Source: Methylibium sp. (GTDB lineage: Bacteria; Pseudomonadota; Gammaproteobacteria; Burkholderiales; Burkholderiaceae_C). From it: a stretch of DNA of 53,138 nt. Numbering within the stretch: position 1 is the stretch's first letter; each line of letters starts with the position of its first letter. Under the pieces are notes generated by a model. That model searched no databases. It worked only from the letters and a program-made list of their open reading frames with translations, and was not told the origin of the DNA. This document shows, in pieces, positions 45,587 through 53,138 of the stretch. The position numbers and the translations under genes are program-made. The DNA is taken from positions 1 to 53,138 of the forward strand of contig PNNH01000098.1 of NCBI GenBank assembly GCA_013824165.1, in the 5' to 3' direction.

Positions 45587-46084
45587 ATGAGTGCCAGCGT
45601 GCCAACGATCGATCTGCAGAGTCCGCAGGACGCACAGGCTTGGGATGACACACGGGCCATCCTGCGTGACTATGCCAACAGCCTGGATGTTGATCTGTGC
45701 TTTCAAGGCTTTGAAGAGGAGCTAGCGCAGTTGCCCGGCGCCTATGCGCCACCGTCGGGGCTGATGCTGCTGGCCATGGTGGACGGTGCGGTGGCCGGCT
45801 GTGGTGCGTTTCGGGATTTGCCGGATGTCGACTACCCGAATGCCTGCGAGATGAAGCGGCTCTATGTCCGGCCGGCCTTTCGGCGCTTCGGCCTCGGCCG
45901 TCTGCTGGCGCAGGCACTGATGGACCGGGCCGCGCAGGCCGGCTATTCGTCGATGCTGCTCGACACGCTCGACGAGATGGAAGCAGCGCGCGGCCTGTAC
46001 GAGAGCCTGGGCTTCGAGGAAGTGCCGCCCTTCTATTACAACCCGCTGCCCGGGGCACATTACCTGCGTGTGGTGCTGGGCTGA
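45587..46084 (+). CDS. GNAT family N-acetyltransferase
   Basis: A 165-residue acetyltransferase. The acetyl-CoA site is KRLYVRPAFRRFGLGRLLAQALMDRAAQAGY (the R/Q-x-x-G-x-G/A loop), followed by LDTLDEMEAARGLYESLGFEEVPPFYYNPLPGAHYL, a common closing pattern of small-molecule acetylating members. ATG 45587 follows the cytochrome b561 stop by one base. Substrate unknown. Confidence 0.9.
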   Translation: MSASVPTIDLQSPQDAQAWDDTRAILRDYANSLDVDLCFQGFEEELAQLPGAYAPPSGLMLLAMVDGAVAGCGAFRDLPDVDYPNACEMKRLYVRPAFRRFGLGRLLAQALMDRAAQAGYSSMLLDTLDEMEAARGLYESLGFEEVPPFYYNPLPGAHYLRVVLG

Positions 46085-46166
46085 GTTTGCTGGCCGCAGA
46101 GTCCGAGTCCGGCAGTTTCATGGGGTTACGCGGCTAGCATCGGCGTTTGTGCCGTCCTTGCAGCCT

Positions 46167-47078
46167 ATGCCCTCCACCTCGCCCACCTCTGCCTTGCAAC
46201 TGGCCAGCCCGGCCCTGTGCGGACTCGGCGAGTCGCCGCTGTGGAGCGTGCAAGAGCAGTGTCTGTACAGCATCGACATTGCCGAGCGGCAGGTCTTGCG
46301 CTTGCGGCCAGAGAGCGGCGAACTGCAGCGCTGGTCACTTCGGGAGGAGCCTGGCTGCATCGCCTTGATCGAAGGGGGCGGTTTGCTGGTGGCTCAGCGC
46401 GACGGACTGTGGCGCCTGGATGTGCGCAGTGGCGAGTTGCAGCATGTTGCTGCGGCGCCGTATGACCCGGCCCGCCAGCGCTTCAACGATGGCCGGGTCG
46501 ATGCGGCGGGGCGCTTCTGGGTGGGGACGCTGGACGACGCTCGCGAAGCCAATGCCCATCTGTATCGTTTCGAGGCGGGGGTGTTTGAGCCGATGGCCGG
46601 AGGCATTGCCAACTCGAACGGCCTAGCCTGGAGTCCGGACCAGCGCGTGCTGTACTGGGCGGATACCAAGGGGCACCAGATCTGGGCCTACGACTTCGAT
46701 CTCGCCCAGGGTCGCCTGGGCCAGCGCCGGCTTTTCGCGGCCTTCGAGCCGCGTGCGGCCGGGCAAGCGTTGGTGGCGTATCACGGTCGGCCCGACGGTG
46801 CGGCCGTGGACGAGCAGGGCTGCTATTGGGTGGCCATGTACGAGGGGCAGCGCCTGCTGCGCCTCTCACCTGCTGGGCAGGTGCTGAGCACACTGCATCT
46901 CCCGGTGCGCTGCCCGACCATGCCCTGCTTCGGCGGCGCGGACCTGCGCACGCTGTACATCACCACGGCGCGGCAGGGCCGCCCGCCGGCTGAGCTCGAA
47001 GCGCAGCCTTGGGCGGGCGGGCTGCTGCAGCTGCGCGTGGACGTGCCGGGCCTGGCGGCGCACCAAGTCCGGCTCTGA
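46167..47078 (+). CDS. SMP-30/gluconolactonase family protein
   Basis: A 303-residue six-bladed beta-propeller. Diagnostic features are LGESPLWSVQEQCLYSIDI (the metal-binding Glu in GESP), RFNDGRVDAAGRFWVGTL, NSNGLAWSPDQRVLYWADT and GRPDGAAVDEQGCYWVAMY (metal Asn and Asp). Members hydrolyse sugar lactones with a divalent metal. The start is not certain: ATG 46167 is chosen, GTG 46149 is possible. No sugar-pathway gene is next to it. Confidence 0.88.
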   Translation: MPSTSPTSALQLASPALCGLGESPLWSVQEQCLYSIDIAERQVLRLRPESGELQRWSLREEPGCIALIEGGGLLVAQRDGLWRLDVRSGELQHVAAAPYDPARQRFNDGRVDAAGRFWVGTLDDAREANAHLYRFEAGVFEPMAGGIANSNGLAWSPDQRVLYWADTKGHQIWAYDFDLAQGRLGQRRLFAAFEPRAAGQALVAYHGRPDGAAVDEQGCYWVAMYEGQRLLRLSPAGQVLSTLHLPVRCPTMPCFGGADLRTLYITTARQGRPPAELEAQPWAGGLLQLRVDVPGLAAHQVRL

Positions 47079-47182
47079 GTGCTGCCAGAAGTCATGGCGT
47101 CTGACAAGACGGGCGCCGGGTTAAGCACTCCGCTGTCGGCCTTCGGCATAAAGGGCTTGTCGGGATAGTGAGGGTTTCCACA

Positions 47183-47188
47183 TATAAT
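47183..47188 (+). promoter_or_regulatory. -10 element of the ATP synthase operon promoter
   Basis: A perfect TATAAT 32 bases upstream of the atpI GTG. The best -35 at the normal 17-base spacing is weak (TCGGGA-like), while TTGTCG (47157-47162) is 20 bases away. A 9-base inverted repeat, GCTGTCGGC (47132-47140) and GCCGACAGC (47200-47208), flanks it. Confidence 0.6.
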
Positions 47189-47219
47189 CTGCGGGTTTTG
47201 CCGACAGCCCCTAGCCACC

Positions 47220-47762
47220 GTGACCCCTCAAGACACGCGTGCGCGCCCCAACCCTGATTCCATCCGGGACAAGGCGGCACCCCCAGATTGGGATCGCGAT
47301 AGCCAGCTAGATGCGGTCGACGAAGCGGCCTTCAAGCCCCTGACGCGTGAACAAGCGCAGGCCTTGCGGGCAAAGAATCCGGCGTTGTCGCCTTGGCAGG
47401 TGGTGACCGCTCAGGCGGTGTCGGGTTTGGTTTTGGTTGTGCTCTGGTGGTTGTTGACACTGGAGGGCAGCAAGGCGTGGTCGGCGTTGTATGGCGCGAT
47501 CGCGGTGGTGGTGCCGAATGCCTTGATGGCGTGGGGCGCGACCCGACGCTCGGTAACAAATGCGGGAGCAGCGTTGCTCTCGTTGATGTTCTGGGAGTTG
47601 GTCAAGATTTTGCTGACCATTGCCATCCTTGTGGTGGTGGTCAAGCAGGTGGACGATCTGAGTTGGCTGGCACTGCTGCTGACCATGATCGGATGCCTGA
47701 AAGTTAATTGGCTGGTCCTGTTTGCGCAGGGCCGATTCAAGAAAATTAGCGACGGAAACTGA
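47220..47762 (+). CDS. atpI: ATP synthase subunit I
   Basis: A 180-residue membrane protein of the AtpI family. GTG start. The first 60 residues are charged and predicted disordered (TPQDTRARPNPDSIRDKAAPPDWDRDS), followed by four hydrophobic segments (about 68-88, 92-107, 119-143 and 145-163). AtpI assists assembly of the c-ring or Mg2+ supply in F0F1 biogenesis. It precedes atpB by one base, as in other Burkholderiales. Confidence 0.88.
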   Translation: MTPQDTRARPNPDSIRDKAAPPDWDRDSQLDAVDEAAFKPLTREQAQALRAKNPALSPWQVVTAQAVSGLVLVVLWWLLTLEGSKAWSALYGAIAVVVPNALMAWGATRRSVTNAGAALLSLMFWELVKILLTIAILVVVVKQVDDLSWLALLLTMIGCLKVNWLVLFAQGRFKKISDGN

Positions 47763-47763
47763 A

Positions 47764-48633
47764 ATGGCAGCCGAAGGACACGCGCCCAGCGCTGGTGAGT
47801 ACATCACTCACCACCTGCAACACCTGCAGAAGAACTTCTCGTTCGAGAGCGTCAAGCAGAAGGACATCGTCGATTTCAGTCTGTTCAATCTGGACTCGGT
47901 GTTTTTCTCCGTGGTGCTGGGCGCCCTGGGGTGCTTCTTCCTGTGGCGCGCGGCCCGCAAGGCCACATCCGGCGTGCCGGGTCGCTTCCAGGCGGCCGTA
48001 GAGATCCTGTCCGAGATGGTCGAGAACCAGGCCAAGGGCGTGATCCACAACGCCGCCAGCCGTAAGCTGGTGTCGCCTTTGGCGTTGACCGTGTTCGTCT
48101 GGATTTTCCTGATGAATGCAATGGACATGCTGCCCGTGGACCTGATTCCGGCCATCTGGCACAGCGTTGGCCCGGCCATGGGCTTCAAGGACTACATGCG
48201 TGTGGTGCCGACGGCCGACCTGTCGACCACGCTGGGTCTGTCGACCAGCGTTCTGCTGATGTGCGTCTTCTACAACATCAAGATCAAGGGCCTGGGTGGC
48301 TGGGGTCATGAGTTGATCTCTGCGCCTTTCGGTGCTCATCCGCTGCTGTGGCCGTTCAACTTCCTGATGCAGATGATCGAGTTCGTCGCCAAGACGGTCT
48401 CTCATGGCATGCGACTGTTCGGCAATATGTTTGCCGGTGAACTGGTGTTCATGCTGATCGCGTTGATGGGTGGCGCGTTCGCAATGTCGGCTACGGGCAT
48501 CGGCCTGGCCATCGGCCATGTCGTTGCCGGTACGGTGTGGACCTTGTTCCACATTCTGGTGATCACGCTGCAAGCCTTCATCTTCATGATGCTGACGCTG
48601 ATCTACATCGGTCAGGCGCACGACGCGCACTGA
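47764..48633 (+). CDS. atpB: ATP synthase F0 subunit a
   Basis: A 289-residue inner membrane subunit forming the proton half-channels. The essential arginine is in HGMRLFGNMFAGELV, and the final helices (LFHILVITLQAFIFMMLTLIYIG) contain the conserved Gln. ATG 47764 (MAAEGHAPSAGEYITHHLQHL) lies one base after the atpI stop; an upstream in-frame start at 47722 is rejected. It is part of atpIBEFHAGD. Confidence 0.95.
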   Translation: MAAEGHAPSAGEYITHHLQHLQKNFSFESVKQKDIVDFSLFNLDSVFFSVVLGALGCFFLWRAARKATSGVPGRFQAAVEILSEMVENQAKGVIHNAASRKLVSPLALTVFVWIFLMNAMDMLPVDLIPAIWHSVGPAMGFKDYMRVVPTADLSTTLGLSTSVLLMCVFYNIKIKGLGGWGHELISAPFGAHPLLWPFNFLMQMIEFVAKTVSHGMRLFGNMFAGELVFMLIALMGGAFAMSATGIGLAIGHVVAGTVWTLFHILVITLQAFIFMMLTLIYIGQAHDAH

Positions 48634-48641
48634 TTCGATAA

Positions 48642-48950
<309 letters not shown>

Positions 48951-48986
48951 TCACCGCTTCCCTTTCACGACCGAAAGGATCTAGCC

Positions 48987-49457
48987 GTGAATATCAACGC
49001 AACACTGTTCATCCAGGCGATCGTCTTCGCGATCCTGGTGTGGTTCACGATGCGTTTCGTCTGGCCGCCGATCACCAAGGCGCTGGACGAGCGTGCCGAG
49101 AAGATCCGCGACGGCCTGGCCGCTGCGGACAAGGCCAAGGCTGAGCTGGCTACCGCCAACAAGAAGGTTGACGAGCAACTCGCACAGACGCGCAACGAAA
49201 CCACCAAGCTGCTGGCCGATGCTGAGAAGCGTGCCGCTGCCATCGTGGACGAAGCGAAGAAGCGTGCCGAGGAAGAAGGCGCCAAGATCGTGGCTGCTGC
49301 CAAGGCTGATGCCGACCAGCAATCCACGCGTGCCCGTGAAGCCCTGCGCGAGCAGGTCGCTGCACTGGCCGTCAAGGGCGCCGAGCAAATCCTGCAGCGC
49401 GAGGTCAATGCCAGCGTGCATGCCGAATTGCTGGGCCGTCTGAAGACGGAGCTGTAA
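48987..49457 (+). CDS. atpF: ATP synthase F0 subunit b
   Basis: A 156-residue stalk subunit: one N-terminal membrane helix (about 5-24, [20 protein letters not shown]) and a long charged coiled coil ([51 protein letters not shown]). It links F0 to the delta subunit. atpH begins two bases after its stop. Confidence 0.95.
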   Translation: MNINATLFIQAIVFAILVWFTMRFVWPPITKALDERAEKIRDGLAAADKAKAELATANKKVDEQLAQTRNETTKLLADAEKRAAAIVDEAKKRAEEEGAKIVAAAKADADQQSTRAREALREQVAALAVKGAEQILQREVNASVHAELLGRLKTEL

Positions 49458-49459
49458 TC

Positions 49460-49993
49460 ATGGCTGAGCTCGCAACCATTGCCCGTCCGTACGCTGAAGC
49501 GCTCTATCAGGTCGCGAAGAAGCACGATGTGAAGGCTTGGGGCCAGGCGCTCGACGCGCTGTCCCAGGTCGCACAGGATGCCGATCTGCGCCAATTCGCC
49601 GACAACCCCAAGGTCAGTGTCGACCAGGTCTATGCCGTGATGACGGCAGCGGCCAAGCAGACCCTGGCCCCGGAGCTGCAGAACTTCCTGCGCGCGGTGA
49701 TCGAGAACTCGCGGCTGGATGCGCTGCCGGCGGTGGTCGGGCAGTTCCATGTCCTGGCCAATGCGGCGGATGGCGTGGCTGACGCGCAGATCTACAGCGC
49801 CTACCCCATCGAACCAGCCCAGCTGGCCGATGTGATGGGCTCGCTGGAGAAGCGCTTCGGTCGCAAGCTCTTGCCCCAAGTCTCGCTGGAGCCTTCACTG
49901 ATTGGTGGCATCCGGGTTGTGGTCGGTGACGAGGTGCTCGACACCTCGATCAAGGCCCGCCTGGAGCGCATGAAAGTGGCACTCGCAGCCTGA
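49460..49993 (+). CDS. atpH: ATP synthase F1 subunit delta
   Basis: A 177-residue subunit that joins F1 to the b stalk. Family features are ELATIARPYAEALYQVAKK at the N-terminus and PSLIGGIRVVVGDEVLDTSIKARLERMKVAL at the C-terminus. Its position between atpF and atpA is normal. Confidence 0.95.
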   Translation: MAELATIARPYAEALYQVAKKHDVKAWGQALDALSQVAQDADLRQFADNPKVSVDQVYAVMTAAAKQTLAPELQNFLRAVIENSRLDALPAVVGQFHVLANAADGVADAQIYSAYPIEPAQLADVMGSLEKRFGRKLLPQVSLEPSLIGGIRVVVGDEVLDTSIKARLERMKVALAA

Positions 49994-50078
49994 ACGCTAG
50001 CGCGAAGACACCTATTCCGATTCATCCCTGTGTCACCCGCGCTCTGGCAACAGACGCCCGACCAGATGGGAGCAAGCA

Positions 50079-51632
50079 ATGCAACTGAATCCTGCTGAAA
50101 TTTCCGAACTGATCAAGAGCCGCATCGAGGGTCTTGGCGCATCGACGGACGTCCGCAACCAGGGCACCGTGGTGTCCGTTTCCGACGGCATCGTCCGCGT
50201 CCACGGCCTGTCCGATGTGATGCAAGGCGAAATGCTGGAGTTCCCGGCAGACGCCAGCGGCCAGCCGTCCTACGGCCTGGCTCTGAACCTCGAGCGCGAC
50301 TCCGTCGGCGCCGTGATCTTGGGTGCCTACGAGCACATCTCCGAAGGCAACACCGTGAAGTGCACGGGTCGCATTCTGGAAGTGCCCGTTGGTCCTGAGC
50401 TGATCGGCCGCGTCGTCAACGCCCTGGGTCAGCCGATCGACGGCAAGGGCCCGATCAACGCCAAGATGACGGACGTGATCGAAAAGGTCGCTCCTGGCGT
50501 GATCGCCCGTAAGTCGGTGGACCAGCCGGTGCAGACCGGTCTGAAGTCGATCGACTCGATGGTGCCCGTCGGCCGTGGCCAGCGCGAGCTGATCATTGGC
50601 GACCGCCAGACCGGCAAGACCGCTGTGGCCATCGACGCCATCATCAACCAGAAGGGTCAGAACATGACCTGCGTCTACGTTGCGATCGGCCAGAAGGCTT
50701 CGTCGATCAAGAACGTGGTCCGCGCTCTGGAGCAGGCTGGCGCGATGGAATACACCATCGTCGTGGCTGCCTCGGCGTCCGAATCCGCTGCCATGCAGTA
50801 TGTGTCGGCCTACTCGGGCTGCACGATGGGCGAGTACTTCCGCGACCGCGGCCAAGACGCGCTGATCGTCTATGACGACCTGTCCAAGCAAGCCGTGGCT
50901 TATCGCCAGGTCTCGCTGCTGCTGCGTCGTCCCCCGGGCCGCGAGGCTTTCCCCGGCGACGTGTTCTATCTCCACAGCCGTCTGCTGGAGCGTGCCGCTC
51001 GCGTGAACGCCGACTATGTCGAAGCGTTCACCAAGGGTGAAGTGAAGGGCAAGACCGGTTCGCTGACCGCGCTGCCCATCATCGAGACCCAAGCCGGTGA
51101 CGTGTCCGCCTTCGTTCCGACCAACGTGATCTCGATCACCGACGGTCAGATCTTCCTGGAAACCAACCTGTTCAACGCTGGTATCCGCCCCGCGATCAAC
51201 GCCGGTATCTCGGTGTCGCGAGTCGGTGGCGCTGCCCAGACCAAGCTGATCAAGAGCCTGTCCGGCGGTATCCGTACCGACCTGGCACAGTACCGTGAGC
51301 TGGCTGCGTTCGCGCAGTTCGCTTCCGATCTGGACGAGTCGACCCGCAAGCAGCTGGACCGCGGTGCCCGCGTGACCGAGCTGCTCAAGCAGGCTCAGTA
51401 CTCGCCGCAGCCGATCAGCCTGATGGGCGCTTCGCTGTACGCGGCGAACAAGGGCTTCATGGACAGCATCGAGGTCAAGAAGGTCCTGGCTTTCGAGCAC
51501 GGCCTGCACCAGTTCCTGAAGACCAGCCACGCCGCTCTGCTGGCCAAGCTGGAAGCCGACAAGGCCATGGACAAGGATGCAGAAGCCGAGCTGAACGCTG
51601 CCATCACCGCGTTCAAGAAGTCCTTCGCTTGA
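50079..51632 (+). CDS. atpA: ATP synthase F1 subunit alpha
   Basis: A 517-residue F1 subunit with a non-catalytic nucleotide site. Walker A GDRQTGKT lies near residue 170, and [33 protein letters not shown] with the arginine-finger region ([13 protein letters not shown]) follows. It starts 85 bases after atpH with a GGGAG-type ribosome site. Highly conserved and complete. Confidence 0.97.
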   Translation: MQLNPAEISELIKSRIEGLGASTDVRNQGTVVSVSDGIVRVHGLSDVMQGEMLEFPADASGQPSYGLALNLERDSVGAVILGAYEHISEGNTVKCTGRILEVPVGPELIGRVVNALGQPIDGKGPINAKMTDVIEKVAPGVIARKSVDQPVQTGLKSIDSMVPVGRGQRELIIGDRQTGKTAVAIDAIINQKGQNMTCVYVAIGQKASSIKNVVRALEQAGAMEYTIVVAASASESAAMQYVSAYSGCTMGEYFRDRGQDALIVYDDLSKQAVAYRQVSLLLRRPPGREAFPGDVFYLHSRLLERAARVNADYVEAFTKGEVKGKTGSLTALPIIETQAGDVSAFVPTNVISITDGQIFLETNLFNAGIRPAINAGISVSRVGGAAQTKLIKSLSGGIRTDLAQYRELAAFAQFASDLDESTRKQLDRGARVTELLKQAQYSPQPISLMGASLYAANKGFMDSIEVKKVLAFEHGLHQFLKTSHAALLAKLEADKAMDKDAEAELNAAITAFKKSFA

Positions 51633-51686
51633 ATGGCATGACCGGGCAGTGACGCAAGAATCTGCCCGGCCCTAACAGGAGAAATC

Positions 51687-52559
51687 ATGGCATCAAGCAA
51701 GGAAATTCGCGGCAAGATCAAGTCGGTCGAGAACACCAAGAAGATCACCAAGGCCATGGAAATGGTCGCCGCTTCCAAGATGCGCAAGGCGCAGGAGCGG
51801 ATGCGTTCGGCACGGCCCTACAGCGAGAAGATCGGCAACATCGCCGCCAACCTCGCCACGGCCAACCCCGAGTACAAACACCCCTTCCTGGTCACCAATG
51901 ACCAGGCCAAGCAGGTGGGCTTCGTGGTGGTGACGACGGACAAGGGCCTGTGCGGTGGATTGAACACCAATCTGCTGCGCGCGACGACGAGCAAGCTCAA
52001 GGACCTGGAGACCGCCGGTCAGAAGGCTGAAGTGGTTGCCATCGGCAACAAGGGCTTCGGTTTCATGAACCGCATCGGTGCCAAGGTCGTGGCGCACGTG
52101 ACTCAGCTCGGTGACCAGCCGCATATCGAGAAGATGATCGGCCCGGTCAAGGTTTTGCTGGACGCGTATGCGGAAGGCAAGCTGTCGGCGGTCTACCTCT
52201 GCTACACCCGTTTCATCAACACGATGAAGCAGGAGCCGGTGGTGCAGCAGCTGTTGCCGCTGACCACCGAAGGCATGAAGACCGGTGGCGGCTCGCACTC
52301 GTGGGACTACATCTACGAGCCGGACGCTGCAACCGTCATCGACGAGCTGCTGCTGCGCTACACAGAGGCCCTGGTCTACCAGGCTGTGGCCGAAAACATG
52401 GCGTCCGAGCAGTCGGCACGCATGGTGGCCATGAAGGCCGCTACTGACAACGCAGGCACCTTGATCGGTGAGCTGAAGCTGGTCTACAACAAGACCCGCC
52501 AGGCCGCGATCACCAAGGAACTGTCCGAAATCGTCAGTGGCGCGGCCGCCGTGGGCTGA
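51687..52559 (+). CDS. atpG: ATP synthase F1 subunit gamma
   Basis: A 290-residue central rotor shaft subunit. N-terminal helix [36 protein letters not shown] and C-terminal helix [47 protein letters not shown] form the rotor coiled coil, with [14 protein letters not shown] in the globular part. A CAGGAGA ribosome site precedes the ATG. Confidence 0.96.
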   Translation: MASSKEIRGKIKSVENTKKITKAMEMVAASKMRKAQERMRSARPYSEKIGNIAANLATANPEYKHPFLVTNDQAKQVGFVVVTTDKGLCGGLNTNLLRATTSKLKDLETAGQKAEVVAIGNKGFGFMNRIGAKVVAHVTQLGDQPHIEKMIGPVKVLLDAYAEGKLSAVYLCYTRFINTMKQEPVVQQLLPLTTEGMKTGGGSHSWDYIYEPDAATVIDELLLRYTEALVYQAVAENMASEQSARMVAMKAATDNAGTLIGELKLVYNKTRQAAITKELSEIVSGAAAVG

Positions 52560-52613
52560 TCGACCGACGCTCAAGCGAACGCTTAAAGTTTTTGGAATTG
52601 AAGGAACGAAAAA

Positions 52614-53138
52614 ATGGCTAACACTCAATCGGTGGGCAAGATCGTTCAGTGCATCGGCGCCGTGGTGGACGTGGAATTCCCGCGTGACCAGATGCCGCAT
52701 ATCTACGACGCGCTGAAGATGGAAGGCTCTGCTCTCACGCTGGAAGTCCAGCAGCAGCTGGGCGATGGCGTGGTGCGTACGATTGCGCTGGGCTCGTCCG
52801 ACGGCCTGCGCCGCGGCACCGAGGTCTACAACACCGGCGACAACATCAAGGTGCCGGTGGGCAAGGCGACTCTGGGTCGCATCATGGACGTGCTGGGCGC
52901 GCCCATCGACGAGCGCGGCCCCGTGGACCAGACGCTGACCGCGTCCATCCACCGTACCGCTCCGGCCTACGACGAACTGAGCCCCTCGCAAGACCTCCTG
53001 GAAACCGGCATCAAGGTGATCGACCTGATCTGCCCGTTCGCCAAGGGCGGCAAGGTGGGTCTGTTCGGTGGCGCCGGCGTGGGCAAGACCGTGAACATGA
53101 TGGAACTCATCAACAACATCGCCAAGGCCCACAGCGGT
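52614..53138 (+). CDS. atpD: ATP synthase F1 subunit beta (5' part)
   Basis: The first 175 codons of the catalytic beta subunit; the rest lies beyond the window. It has [28 protein letters not shown] at the start and Walker A GGAGVGKT near residues 156-163. An AAGGAA ribosome site lies before ATG 52614. By analogy atpC would follow. Confidence 0.95.
   Translation, partial: MANTQSVGKIVQCIGAVVDVEFPRDQMPHIYDALKMEGSALTLEVQQQLGDGVVRTIALGSSDGLRRGTEVYNTGDNIKVPVGKATLGRIMDVLGAPIDERGPVDQTLTASIHRTAPAYDELSPSQDLLETGIKVIDLICPFAKGGKVGLFGGAGVGKTVNMMELINNIAKAHSG

Overview
This window is high-GC, gene-dense chromosomal DNA. It most resembles a betaproteobacterium of the order Burkholderiales, in the Roseateles/Leptothrix/Comamonadaceae neighbourhood. 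The basis is the proteobacterial-type GshA, a Bug-type solute-binding protein, a cytochrome c'/b561 pair, an frmR-frmA-fghA operon and an atpIBEFHAGD cluster. The genus call is an inference from protein style, not a database result. I see no prophage, insertion sequence, CRISPR array, tRNA or rRNA. The right edge cuts atpD; the left edge falls just after the stop codon of a response regulator.

Layout. 0-3.8 kb: a receiver-only response regulator and a TraB/GumN protein on the minus strand, gshA on the plus strand, and a convergent LysR regulator. 3.9-9 kb: a large TonB-dependent receptor with a clear terminator, then an S9-family lipoprotein peptidase. 9.1-11 kb: the Kup potassium transporter. 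11.0-19.7 kb: the most interesting locus. A strong Fur box precedes a heme-type TonB receptor, a secreted and membrane-anchored CobN-like chelatase (HmuS-like), a MotA/TolQ/ExbB-family protein, a DUF2149 protein and a ChaN-type lipoprotein. This matches the core of the Bacteroidetes hmuYRSTUV heme system, but it lacks HmuY and carries ChaN instead. It is best read as an iron-regulated system that captures heme (or another metallated tetrapyrrole) and removes the metal in the periplasm, rather than cobalamin synthesis.

19.7-24.7 kb: a class II glutamine amidotransferase, BenE, a DUF6172 protein, gshB, a small membrane protein and an HDOD protein. 24.8-27.8 kb: an FAD monooxygenase divergent from a MarR regulator, followed by a Bug-type binding protein. 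27.9-30.2 kb: the glutathione-dependent formaldehyde detoxification operon frmR-frmA-fghA with a perfect palindromic operator. 30.3-33 kb: a NitT/TauT-like binding protein overlapping a sensor histidine kinase, with no permease. 33.1-37.7 kb: Uup, a small membrane protein, a CHASE4-like/GGDEF diguanylate cyclase and a receiver protein with an unassigned C-terminal domain.

37.7-44.2 kb: a MocR/PdxR-like regulator divergent from a tightly overlapped set encoding an EamA exporter, a YgeA-like racemase, an aminotransferase, a PhzF-like protein, a VOC protein and a glutathione transferase. This looks like an uncharacterised amino-acid modification or export pathway. 44.3-47.1 kb: divergent cytochrome c' and cytochrome b561, a GNAT acetyltransferase and an SMP-30 family protein. 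47.2 kb to the end: the ATP synthase operon.

Glutathione recurs across the window (gshA, gshB, frmA, fghA, a glutathione transferase), but these genes sit in separate units.
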